Source: Lutimonas halocynthiae (lineage in GTDB: Bacteria > Bacteroidota > Bacteroidia > Flavobacteriales > Flavobacteriaceae). From it: DNA of 64,000 bases. This document shows, piece after piece, positions 54,379-62,404 of this stretch (positions are counted from its first letter, which is position 1; every line of letters begins with the position of its first letter). The stretch covers positions 1-64,000 of the forward strand of contig NZ_JAUFQO010000002.1 in NCBI RefSeq assembly GCF_030409835.1, read 5' to 3'. A model generated the notes under the pieces. That model saw nothing but the letters and a program-made list of their open reading frames with translations, was not told the DNA's origin and made no database searches. A program made the translations under genes and the position numbers.

Positions 54379-54673
54379 AGCATTTAATTTTAAGGTAAAA
54401 CTAGTATTGATTTCTGAGGGAATTCTTAAGATGGGTAAAATCGCATTCTCACTGATTGGAAAATGAGGGTCGGTAATGCAGTTGAATATTTCAGACCAAT
54501 TGCCTTTTAATTCAATTGGGATTATTTTGGAAACTCTTGGAGTTATATGTCACGTTTTTCTAAAGAATAAAATCTTAAAAAATCTAGCGTCATATAGAAA
54601 ATATTTGTCGATTTTTGAGATTTCCAAAAAAGAGGATTACCACAATTGACTGTTTTTGATGGTAAACGAGGAT
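54379..54673. other. non-coding region between divergent genes
   Basis: About 300 bases; no gene, tRNA or strong hairpin seen. It should hold the promoters of the DUF4382 gene and of the small exported protein. Confidence 0.4.
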
Positions 54674-54708
54674 CAGAATTAATACCTGGGTATTCTTATA
54701 CATTTATT
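54674..54708 (+). repeat. 35-bp inverted duplicate of a DUF4382-gene segment
   Basis: The reverse complement of 53920-53954 equals 54674-54708 except at two positions (core CAGAATTAATACCTGG then TATTCTTATAC). The source encodes TELIPGYSYTFI in the lipoprotein; here the copy ends exactly before the ATG of the next gene, so it forms its leader. Confidence 0.9.
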
Positions 54709-55167
54709 ATGAGTAAAAAAATCAGCACAGTATTATTTTTAGTTATTTGCTTGACATCGGTAACGTCATATTCTCAAGATTTTGAGCGTCTGTCTCAAAA
54801 AGAATTCATAACTCCTGAAGATTATAAATATGCAGAATCGGAGGTGTTAAAGTGTTCGGAGTACCTTATAAATAAACCTAGTGATTTGGATACATTGAAT
54901 CGTTTATACGCAGTTTTATACATTGCAAAATGGATGACAGGAACTCCGGATCATAGAATCATATTAAATGTAAGCATAATGAATTTAGGCAAGGAGTATA
55001 GTGATTTTCAATCCATATATGTGGCCTCTCTTGTAAAATATACTTTAGACATTAAGCATGCTGACCTTTCAGCAATTGAACGAAGTAAAGCAGCTAATAA
55101 TCAGTTATTAATGTACTGTTCTAATCCTGAGAATAAGATTTCATTGCCACCAGGACTGAAACTTTAG
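54709..55167 (+). CDS. small exported protein of unknown function
   Basis: 152 residues from ATG 54709. Signal peptide MSKKISTVLFLVICLTSVTSYSQ, then an all-helical body (DYKYAESEVLKCSEYLINKP, AVLYIAKWMTG). A longer frame from 54646 exists but would lack a signal peptide and translate the duplicated fragment. No family recognised. Confidence 0.75.
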   Translation: MSKKISTVLFLVICLTSVTSYSQDFERLSQKEFITPEDYKYAESEVLKCSEYLINKPSDLDTLNRLYAVLYIAKWMTGTPDHRIILNVSIMNLGKEYSDFQSIYVASLVKYTLDIKHADLSAIERSKAANNQLLMYCSNPENKISLPPGLKL

Positions 55168-55344
55168 CCTAATTGACAATATGTTTAAATAGTCATGTTT
55201 TCATCAATTTTCATAATGTGGATAGAAAGCTAAGTCCCTGTCAGTTCAACTTATTGGAACTGGGAGCGAGAATACATGCCATTTATATTATAATGTAAAA
55301 GGCAATAAAACAGACATTATTGCTAGATTTCATACCTTTAGATC

Positions 55345-55806
55345 ATGAGATCAGAATTCATCAAAAAGAGCGGTATTATTCAAAAATGGTTGTGTTTGTG
55401 TTTATTGGTTTATCCCCTGATGATTCAGGCTCAACAAGAGGAGAAGTTTGTTAGTGAAGTAAAGTTAATGAATGTAGTCGAAGTGGAGATCACGCTAAAA
55501 AACAATCTTTACGAAGTTCGTTTTCGAGACATTAAAAAAAAGCGCTTTGCCAGATACAAGACTTTTCATTTTCCTGATGACAAAAAACATTTTTTCAAGC
55601 TGAAGGATGCCGTATTGAGTGGCTTTGATAGTTTACCGGAAGCGCCTCATATTTTAGATTTTACCGAAGAGAAAGTTGAGATACAGTTTAGAAAGTCCTT
55701 TGGAGTAAGCTCATTTAGATTTGTTCTGGTTCAGGGAAAAAAAGACAAACGATACTATTCCTCTTGGTTAGTTAAAGGAAAAGCTGAGAAAATCTTTGGG
55801 ATGTAG
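55345..55806 (+). CDS. small exported protein of unknown function
   Basis: 153 residues. Signal peptide ends near LMIQAQ (about 29). Beta-rich body with VEVEITLKNNLYEVRFRDIKKKRF and a basic C-terminus (KDKRYYSSWLVKGKAEKIFG). No family recognised. Confidence 0.7.
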   Translation: MRSEFIKKSGIIQKWLCLCLLVYPLMIQAQQEEKFVSEVKLMNVVEVEITLKNNLYEVRFRDIKKKRFARYKTFHFPDDKKHFFKLKDAVLSGFDSLPEAPHILDFTEEKVEIQFRKSFGVSSFRFVLVQGKKDKRYYSSWLVKGKAEKIFGM

Positions 55807-55811
55807 CACAT

Positions 55812-56012
55812 GGGAATTAGCTTCGCTGAGTCCCTGTACGTCGAAGTTTGACAAAAGAAACATCCGCTGGGCGTCTGCATTTTTTTGTTTTCTTCCAATA
55901 TTTACAAGTTTGTTGAGAAATGTAGCGGGAATTAGCTTCGCTGAGTCCCTGTCGGGTCAATTAACAAAAAAAGATCCAGCCGCTATGCGTCTGTATTTTT
56001 TTGTTTCCTTCC
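55812..56012. repeat. two imperfect ~85-bp direct repeats
   Basis: Copies 55812-55896 and 55927-56012 both start GGGAATTAGCTTCGCTGAGT and CCCTGT and end GCGTCTG.A then a T-run and TTGTTT.CTTCC. The middles differ more. They lie just downstream of the tRNA-Leu terminator; no coding. Confidence 0.75.
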
Positions 56013-56049
56013 GTTCCCTTATGCGCAAGCGCAACGGTTACGTCAGAAA

Positions 56050-56079
56050 ACAAAAAAACCAGGTTATAAAAACCTGGTC
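56050..56079 (-). terminator. terminator of the tRNA operon
   Basis: On the minus strand ACCAGGTT-loop-AACCTGGT followed by seven T. Ends about 10 bases after tRNA-Leu. Confidence 0.85.
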
Positions 56080-56089
56080 TTCTTTCATG

Positions 56090-56175
56090 TACTCGGAGCG
56101 GGACTTGAACCCGCACGAACATTACTGCTCATTGGATTTTAAGTCCAACGTGTCTACCAATTCCACCATCCGAGC
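56090..56175 (-). tRNA. tRNA-Leu (TAA)
   Basis: 86-nt class II tRNA. Acceptor GCTCGGA/TCCGAGT (first pair G-U), long variable arm, anticodon TAA in loop CTTAAAA, T-loop GGTTCAAGTCC, discriminator A. CCA is not encoded. Confidence 0.95.
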
Positions 56176-56202
56176 ATGTGTTTATTGGTTATAATTAAAG
56201 TG

Positions 56203-56242
56203 GAGCGAAAGACGGGATTTGAACCCCTGCCTGCCGGCAGGC
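56203..56242 (-). pseudogene. tRNA-Gly 3' fragment joined to a REP-like palindrome
   Basis: 56203-56226 is identical to 56310-56333, the T-arm and acceptor 3' strand of the neighbouring tRNA-Gly. After it the match stops and GCCTGCCGGCAGGC (56229-56242) follows, a perfect palindrome related to the 27-bp REP-like elements. Confidence 0.7.
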
Positions 56243-56310
56243 TGGCGCGACTAGGTCGCTACCTTCTTTCAAAGATGAAAATTATTTTAAAAAATCATCT
56301 AAACTCTCAG

Positions 56311-56382
56311 AGCGAAAGACGGGATTTGAACCCGCGACCCCCACCTTGGCAAGGTGGTGCTCTACCACTGAGCTACTTTCGC
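56311..56382 (-). tRNA. tRNA-Gly (GCC)
   Basis: 72 nt. Acceptor GCGAAAG/CTTTCGC, D-arm with AGCTCAGTGGTAGAGC, anticodon GCC in loop TTGCCAA, T-arm CGGGTTCAAATCCCG, discriminator T. Confidence 0.95.
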
Positions 56383-56550
56383 ATTAGTTTTAGTCAATGA
56401 ACGAAGCAATTAAAAATTGCTAACCTAATATTCAAAACGCATCTTCTATTTCTTATTAGGCAGGCGCAAATTTAATATAATTTAATAAATCGCAAAGCTT
56501 TTTGTCCATATTTTTAATATTTTTTTATGCAGTTAATCTTAATTAATGGA

Positions 56551-56558
56551 TATATTTG
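56551..56558 (+). promoter_or_regulatory. -7 element TATATTTG of the cyoE-cox operon
   Basis: Perfect TAnnTTTG 30 bases before the start of cyoE. No clear TTTG at -33; A/T-rich instead. Confidence 0.5.
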
Positions 56559-56588
56559 CACCGATTTTAAAAACAGGCATTTAGCAAC

Positions 56589-57473
56589 TTGGAAGCGGTA
56601 GCAATTAAACATAATGTAATAGGCGATTTAAAAGAACTTACAAAGTTTGGATTATCGCTTAGCGTCGTATTTTCTTCAATCGCCGGATATTTGCTCGCTG
56701 TGGATGTCGTCAGTTTTAAAACTGTTGTGTTACTTTCAATTGGAGGTTACTGCATGGTAGGCGCATCAAACGCTTTTAATCAAATAATTGAGAGAGTTCC
56801 TGATGCGGTAATGAAAAGAACCATGGACCGCCCCATACCAACAGGTCGCATATCAGTTAATACAGCGATGATCATTGCTGTTGGTTTAACCATCACTGGT
56901 CTTGTCATATTGTATAACATCAATGAAAAAACAGCCCTATTCGGAGCTATTTCTATTTTTTTATACACAAGTGCCTATACACCTTTAAAACCTGTAACAC
57001 CACTATCTGTTTTTGTTGGAGCCATTCCAGGCGCTATACCCTTTATGTTAGGATGGGTGGCAGGAACAGGGCAATTCGGAATTGAAGCGGGTATGTTGTT
57101 TATGATTCAGTTTTTTTGGCAGTTTCCTCATTTTTGGGCTATTGGATGGTTACAATTTGATGAGTATAAAAAAGCGGGCTTTAACATGATGCCAACAGGA
57201 GAGAAGAATAAAAAAGCATCAAGGTTGATTCTGATTTATACGGTTTTTATGTTGATTGTTTCAATTTTTCCTGTCTTTAGATATACAGGAAGCCTGTATT
57301 TATTGCCAGTTTCAGCCATTGTTATTTTTGGCTTAGGATTGGTCATGTTATATTTCGGAGTTAAATTACATAAAGAACAATCTGATATAATGGCTAGAAA
57401 GCTCATGCTATCGAGTGTTTTATATATAACTTTGATCCAGATTATTTTTGTCATAGATAAATTTTTACACTAG
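56589..57473 (+). CDS. cyoE: protoheme IX farnesyltransferase
   Basis: 294 residues with about nine membrane helices. NAFNQIIERVPDAVMKRTMDRPIPTGR (read in part) is the first Asp-rich prenyl-diphosphate site N-x-x-x-D-x-x-x-D-x-x-M-x-R-T-x-x-R; YTPLKPVTPLSVFVGAIPGAIP and WQFPHFWAIGW follow. Makes heme O from heme B for the oxidase. Start is TTG (LEAVAIKHN). First gene of the run with the cox genes. Confidence 0.96.
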   Translation: MEAVAIKHNVIGDLKELTKFGLSLSVVFSSIAGYLLAVDVVSFKTVVLLSIGGYCMVGASNAFNQIIERVPDAVMKRTMDRPIPTGRISVNTAMIIAVGLTITGLVILYNINEKTALFGAISIFLYTSAYTPLKPVTPLSVFVGAIPGAIPFMLGWVAGTGQFGIEAGMLFMIQFFWQFPHFWAIGWLQFDEYKKAGFNMMPTGEKNKKASRLILIYTVFMLIVSIFPVFRYTGSLYLLPVSAIVIFGLGLVMLYFGVKLHKEQSDIMARKLMLSSVLYITLIQIIFVIDKFLH

Positions 57474-57480
57474 TTACATA

Positions 57481-58041
57481 ATGGAACAGAAGAAAAAAGA
57501 AAAGACTTTTAAGCAGATGTTATGGATATCTATGATCAGTATGACCATGATGTTCGCGGGTTTGACTAGTGCATATGTAGTGAGTAAAGGTCGTGAAGAC
57601 TGGGTGAGTTTTGTACTTCCCAGTGCGTTTTTCATTAGTACGATACTCATTATTTTGAGTAGTTTGAGTTTTTATATTGCCAAAAGAAACTTATTGGCTG
57701 GAGAGCAAACCAAAACAACGCTATGGTTAGTGGTAACATTGATTTTGGGATTGAGCTTTGTTTTTTATCAGTTCAACGGTTTTAACCAACTGATTGAGGC
57801 TGGTCTTTATACTACTGGAAAGCAAAGTAATGTAGCTTCATCTTTTCTTTATGTGATAACTGGAGCACACTTACTTCACATATTTGCAGGTATTATAGCT
57901 TTGATAACTGTCTTAGTCAGAAATATAACTGGGAAGTATTCAGTAGCAAGTCATTTGGGCTTTTCTTTAGGCTCGATTTTCTGGCATTTTGTTGATGCTT
58001 TGTGGATTTATCTTTTTGTCTTTTTCTATTTTATCGGTTAA
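57481..58041 (+). CDS. heme-copper oxidase subunit III, short form
   Basis: 186 residues, five membrane helices; FKQMLWISMISMTMMFAGLTSAYVV and HLLHIFAGIIALI then FWHFVDALWIYLFVFFYF are typical. Lies 7 bases after cyoE. Proton-pump accessory subunit of cytochrome c oxidase. Confidence 0.92.
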   Translation: MEQKKKEKTFKQMLWISMISMTMMFAGLTSAYVVSKGREDWVSFVLPSAFFISTILIILSSLSFYIAKRNLLAGEQTKTTLWLVVTLILGLSFVFYQFNGFNQLIEAGLYTTGKQSNVASSFLYVITGAHLLHIFAGIIALITVLVRNITGKYSVASHLGFSLGSIFWHFVDALWIYLFVFFYFIG

Positions 58042-58164
58042 ACCCAACATTTTTGCCTTATTGATTCTATTTATCAATAATTTTTATATTTTTGCTGCTT
58101 AGTGTAAAACATGATAAAAGTCAGTTTTATATTATAAAAAAGATCAATTAAATAAACTTTTTAT

Positions 58165-59142
58165 ATGGAGGCAACTGTTGCTGATTCCCCAAAGGGAGGC
58201 GCTTGGAGCGGAGGAGAGAATAAACCTTTCGATTCGAGTTATGGTAAAATGATGATGTGGTTCTTTATCATGTCTGATGCCCTTACATTTTCAGGATTTT
58301 TAGGAGCCTATGGATTTATTCGCTTCAAATATCTTGATTCTTGGCCAATTGCTGATCAGGTATTTACGCATATTCCATTTATACATGGTGATTTTCCAAT
58401 GTACTATGTGGCATTTATGACCTTTGTTTTGATCTTTTCTTCTGTAACGATGGTATTGGCTGTTGACGCAGGAAAGCATATGCAGAAAGGCAAAGTAATT
58501 GTTTATATGGGGCTCACGATTATCGGTGGTTTGATCTTCCTTGGTTCTCAGGCTTGGGAATGGAAGACATTTATCGCTGGTAGCTATGGTGCCGTTCAAT
58601 TACAAGATGGAAAAATTGTTCAGTTTGTTGATGGTTCTGGCCATCAGATTAGCTTAGGGAGTTTTGCATCAGATACGCCAAGCGATAGAATACAACACAA
58701 AAAAGAAAACGGACTCTGGTTTGTTCAAGAATCTTCAATTCCTTCTGTCACGCTTGAACAGGTAAAAGCTGGTTTTGCAGCCAATCCTGACATAAGCATG
58801 CGTACAGAATTGATCAATCTTGAAACAAAAGAGAAGACGATAGTTTCCAGAGATGAAGCGAATAAGTTTCTTGAGAAAGCTACTATGGTAGTTGAAGGAG
58901 CTAATCTAACAGAAAATGAATACGGTAAAACTTTATTCGCCGATTTCTTTTTCTTTATTACTGGGTTTCACGGATTCCACGTTTTTTCTGGAATTTTGAT
59001 CAATGTCATTATCTTTTTTAATGTGATCGTTGGTACCTATGAACGTAGAGGTCATTATGAAATGGTTGAAAAGGTTGGTCTTTACTGGCACTTTGTTGAC
59101 CTTGTTTGGGTATTTGTATTCACATTCTTCTATTTGATATAA
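58165..59142 (+). CDS. heme-copper oxidase subunit III with soluble insertion
   Basis: 325 residues. MMMWFFIMSDALTFSGFLGAYGF near the start, and TGFHGFHVFSGILINVIIFF and YWHFVDLVWVFVFTFFYLI at the end, are subunit III. Between helices, about residues 140-255 form a hydrophilic insertion (QDGKIVQFVDGSGHQISLGS onward) absent in the short paralog. Forms part of the oxidase; the insertion may be in the periplasm and specific for this phylum. Confidence 0.92.
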   Translation: MEATVADSPKGGAWSGGENKPFDSSYGKMMMWFFIMSDALTFSGFLGAYGFIRFKYLDSWPIADQVFTHIPFIHGDFPMYYVAFMTFVLIFSSVTMVLAVDAGKHMQKGKVIVYMGLTIIGGLIFLGSQAWEWKTFIAGSYGAVQLQDGKIVQFVDGSGHQISLGSFASDTPSDRIQHKKENGLWFVQESSIPSVTLEQVKAGFAANPDISMRTELINLETKEKTIVSRDEANKFLEKATMVVEGANLTENEYGKTLFADFFFFITGFHGFHVFSGILINVIIFFNVIVGTYERRGHYEMVEKVGLYWHFVDLVWVFVFTFFYLI

Positions 59143-59158
59143 AAAATTTATTTATAAA

Positions 59159-59506
59159 ATGTCACACGCTAAATCACACACAGCTTTAATTTGGAAAGTA
59201 TTCGCTTTCCTTTCTTTGATCACTATTGTTGAAGTATTTCTTGGAATTGTAAAGCCGCCAGCTTTGAATTTGACTCAGGTTCTGGGGACAAGCATTTTAA
59301 ATTGGATTTTCCTGATTCTTACATTGGTTAAAGCCTATGGGATCGCATGGTATTTCATGCATTTAAAGGATGAGAAAACATGGCTGAGAAGATCAATTGT
59401 TTGGCCGGTAGTATTCTTAATCGCTTATTTGGCTTTTTTCTTGCTTTACGAAGGAGATGCTGCTGGAATCATTGATCAGGAATGGACAAGATGGACTTAT
59501 AACTAA
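59159..59506 (+). CDS. cytochrome c oxidase subunit IV-like
   Basis: 115 residues, three membrane helices. AYGIAWYFMHLKDEKTWLRR is the typical COX4_pro/subunit IV block. Sixteen bases after the second subunit III. Confidence 0.9.
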   Translation: MSHAKSHTALIWKVFAFLSLITIVEVFLGIVKPPALNLTQVLGTSILNWIFLILTLVKAYGIAWYFMHLKDEKTWLRRSIVWPVVFLIAYLAFFLLYEGDAAGIIDQEWTRWTYN

Positions 59507-59572
59507 TCCACATTAAAACGAATCTATTAAGTGTTTTGAGTTTTCAAAACACTTTTTTTATACCTTTACTTT

Positions 59573-60229
59573 ATGGCAAAACCAGGAAAAAATACAATTG
59601 TTCTATCTATCCTGTTTTTCGGGCCTTTATTGTTTTACTTGTTCCTGCTGACGGGTACAAACAATTTTGCAAAATTACCCGTTTTAACACCTAATGTTAG
59701 TGAAATTTCACACTTAACGGAAGAAGATTCTATCCAACTGAAGAACAATATAAGTGTCTTGTGTTTTTTGGGCTCAGATCTTTTAAAACATAAAACAAAT
59801 GCCTTGAATTTAAACGAGAAGATCTACAAGCATTTTTATGGATTTAAAGGCTTTCAATTTATTGTCGTCTTACCTAAAGGGGCAGAGGCCGATGCGATGC
59901 AATTAAAAAAAGAACTTGGAGCAACTTACAATGTTGATAAATGGCGTTTTTTGTTTGGTAGTGAAGAGGAAGTCAAAGAAATATTTGGCAGCCTAAAAAC
60001 TGCATATGAATTAGATGATCACATGTATACGCCTTATGCTTTCATCATTGACAGAGAACTGAATCTGAGAGGCAGAAATGATGAAGAAGCTGCCGAAGAA
60101 GGATTGTTATTTGGTTATAATGCTGAATCAGTGGCAACAGTTCATCAAGAAATGGTTGACGATGTAAAAGTCGTCATGGCCGAATACAGGCTTGCATTGA
60201 AAAAGAATAACAATAAGAGACAGATCTAA
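59573..60229 (+). CDS. conserved protein of the cox operon, thioredoxin-like without cysteines
   Basis: 218 residues, one N-terminal membrane helix (about 10-27). The periplasmic part looks SCO/thioredoxin-like (FQFIVVLP, YTPYAFIIDRELNLRGRND) but has no C-x-x-C or C-x-x-x-C. Only one Cys (SVLCFLG). Found next to SCO in related genomes as I recall; may help copper insertion without redox chemistry. Confidence 0.7.
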   Translation: MAKPGKNTIVLSILFFGPLLFYLFLLTGTNNFAKLPVLTPNVSEISHLTEEDSIQLKNNISVLCFLGSDLLKHKTNALNLNEKIYKHFYGFKGFQFIVVLPKGAEADAMQLKKELGATYNVDKWRFLFGSEEEVKEIFGSLKTAYELDDHMYTPYAFIIDRELNLRGRNDEEAAEEGLLFGYNAESVATVHQEMVDDVKVVMAEYRLALKKNNNKRQI

Positions 60230-60253
60230 AAGGATCTTCTAAGACTCACTAGC

Positions 60254-60892
60254 ATGAAAAAAAATTCTTACGTTGCAATCGCATTTATAGTTTTGGTTTT
60301 TGGTATTTATGCTGTACCTAAAATTGTGGAAAGGGTATTTGGCGGTACAGAATTACTGAAATTTGAAAAAGTACCTCCTTTTGAATTTACAAATCAGGAC
60401 AATCAAATAGTATCAAATAGTAACTTTGAGAACAAGGTATATGTAGTAGAGTTTTTCTTTACTTCATGCCCTACGATTTGCCCTAAAATGAATGAGAACA
60501 TGGTCAAGATTCAAAACGAGTTTTATGGAAATCCTGCCTTTGGGATTGTTTCTGTATCTATAGATCCGGAAAGAGATTCACCAGAAGTTTTAAAAGCCTA
60601 TGCTGCAGAAAAAGGGGCTACCCTAAAGAACTGGCATTTCTTAACTGGAGATAAGGCGGATGTCTATTCATTTTCAAATGATGGTTTCAAATTATATGCC
60701 GGAGAAAATAAAGATGTCGAAGGAGGATTCGAGCACTCAGGATTGTTTGCCCTTATTGATAAAAATGGCTATATCAGGTCTCGGACCGTTGTAAACGGAG
60801 AGATAGAAAATCCAATTAAATTCTATGACGGGCTTGATGAAAAAGAAATTCAATGGCTGAAACAGGACATCAAACTGCTTTTAAAAGAATAG
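60254..60892 (+). CDS. SCO1/SenC copper chaperone
   Basis: 212 residues with one N-terminal membrane anchor. FFTSCPTICPKMNENM holds the copper-binding C-x-x-x-C, VSVSIDPERDSPEVLKAYA follows and the conserved His is in FEHSGLFALID. Delivers copper to the CuA site of cytochrome c oxidase subunit II, or reduces its cysteines. Confidence 0.95.
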   Translation: MKKNSYVAIAFIVLVFGIYAVPKIVERVFGGTELLKFEKVPPFEFTNQDNQIVSNSNFENKVYVVEFFFTSCPTICPKMNENMVKIQNEFYGNPAFGIVSVSIDPERDSPEVLKAYAAEKGATLKNWHFLTGDKADVYSFSNDGFKLYAGENKDVEGGFEHSGLFALIDKNGYIRSRTVVNGEIENPIKFYDGLDEKEIQWLKQDIKLLLKE

Positions 60893-60899
60893 AAAACTG

Positions 60900-61418
60900 A
60901 TGGAAGAATCAAAAAAATATAATCGAATCATTATTGTGTTATCCATTGCTATTCCATTGGTTGTGGCTGTGTTGTTTGGCGTAAAGCTGGATATTGAATT
61001 GCCTGTATTTCTGCCACCCATTTACGCAGGTACTAACGCCATCATGGCTGTCTTATTGATCGTTGCTTTATGGGCTGTAAAAATGAAGAATATTACGCTG
61101 CATAAACGTGTTATGAAAACAGCCATTATATTTTCTGCACTGTTTCTGATTATGTATGTATTGTATCATATGACATCAGACTCTACCTCCTATGGAGGAC
61201 AAGGAGTTTTAAAATATGTATATTTTATAATTTTGATATCGCATATTTTACTGTCAATCATCGTTATCCCTTTTGTCTTAATTACCTATGTAAAGGCCAT
61301 AACAAATGATATAGAAAAGCATAAGAAAATTGCCCGGATTACTTGGCCATTATGGTTTTATGTAACCATTAGTGGGGTAATTGTTTATTTTATGATTTTA
61401 CCCTATTACCAAATATAA
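60900..61418 (+). CDS. DUF420 membrane protein
   Basis: 172 residues, five membrane helices with the conserved His in TLHKRVMKTA and in ILISHILLS, and LPPIYAGTNA; this matches DUF420 (YozB/CtaM-like). Relatives take part in cytochrome oxidase assembly. Begins 7 bases after the SCO stop and ends the operon at a hairpin. Confidence 0.93.
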   Translation: MEESKKYNRIIIVLSIAIPLVVAVLFGVKLDIELPVFLPPIYAGTNAIMAVLLIVALWAVKMKNITLHKRVMKTAIIFSALFLIMYVLYHMTSDSTSYGGQGVLKYVYFIILISHILLSIIVIPFVLITYVKAITNDIEKHKKIARITWPLWFYVTISGVIVYFMILPYYQI

Positions 61419-61448
61419 AACTGCCGAATTTAATAAACCCGGCAGTTT
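61418..61448 (+). terminator. terminator of the cox operon
   Basis: AAACTGCCG (61418-61426) pairs with CGGCAGTTT (61440-61448), 13-base loop, between convergent genes. May serve both strands. Confidence 0.75.
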
Positions 61449-61455
61449 GACATTT

Positions 61456-62244
61456 CTATTTTTTGTGGGTCATGACCAAGGTAGCGAGGTACATAAAACG
61501 ATGATCTCTAGATGCTATTCCTTCGTTGATCTGTTTCATTTGCGCTTCTGTCGGAGCAGGGTTTTCTGCTACTTCAGGCGGATTGAAAAACTGGTTGTAA
61601 TCTTTATACATGTCAACCGTGATGTGCGTTGCGTAAGCATCGCTTCCATAAGGAGACATGAACCTTAAAAGACCCCAGCTTTCTCTAACTCCATTATCAA
61701 CATCTCTCTGATGCATGGGTTTAAAGATTTCTGATTCCATTTTTTCATACTTACTCGCATTACCGGCTGCCACCTTCATCATATTAATGGCAGCAACAGT
61801 TCCTACTGGCATAGTGAAATCACCGGTTGTCACATCAATTTCTTCAAGATAAATACGCACTGCCAAGTCTCTTGACTTTGCGGTCATCTCCATTTTTTTA
61901 TTGAGATCCTCTTCAGACATATCAGGATAGGCTGCTTTTAGAGCGGCATCAAAATCGCCGGCATTAGTCATCATTTTGACCGGATCATTATAAAGATTTA
62001 CTGTAAGATATTGGAAATGCTGGTCTTCACCACCTGGTTGCAATTTCCAAAGATCCCATCCGATAATATCTCCATTCTTAACTCTTTGTTCATGAATTTT
62101 TGCCCAGAACTCTTCGGTTTCTCCATAAGCCGCTTCCTGCTTATTATCTACTTTCATAAACTCGAATACCAGATAAAGTTTTTCCTGTGCAGCCAGTTGA
62201 AATGTCATGAGCATTACAACCGCAATCATCAATAATTTTTTCAT
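61456..62244 (-). CDS. exported protein, probable dimeric alpha-beta barrel-like
   Basis: 262 residues. Signal peptide MKKLLMIAVVMLMTFQLAAQ. Two related halves each begin with a strand and helix (YLVFEFMKVDNKQEAAYGETE and VAAINMMKVAAGNASKYEKMES) and contain W-GL/WDLW strands, suggesting duplicated ferredoxin-like folds. No catalytic motif recognised. Function unknown. Confidence 0.72.
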   Translation of the reverse strand: MKKLLMIAVVMLMTFQLAAQEKLYLVFEFMKVDNKQEAAYGETEEFWAKIHEQRVKNGDIIGWDLWKLQPGGEDQHFQYLTVNLYNDPVKMMTNAGDFDAALKAAYPDMSEEDLNKKMEMTAKSRDLAVRIYLEEIDVTTGDFTMPVGTVAAINMMKVAAGNASKYEKMESEIFKPMHQRDVDNGVRESWGLLRFMSPYGSDAYATHITVDMYKDYNQFFNPPEVAENPAPTEAQMKQINEGIASRDHRFMYLATLVMTHKK

Positions 62245-62404
62245 AATAGTTTGGTTTTAATTAGTACTGTTTTGCTTAAGTTACTAAATAATATTCGCAA
62301 CCAGATAGAAAATTTTGTATATTTAGCTGATATTCAACGACAAAGGTATTTTTAATTGAAAAACTTCAATAATTTTAAAGGGCCTTTATTCTAATTTTTT
62401 ACAA

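Noticed and set aside
58087-58094. TATTTTTG as a promoter of the second subunit III gene
   Set aside because: The nearest TTG is 23 bases upstream, too far, and the stretch is A/T-rich by composition; an internal promoter is not supported enough.
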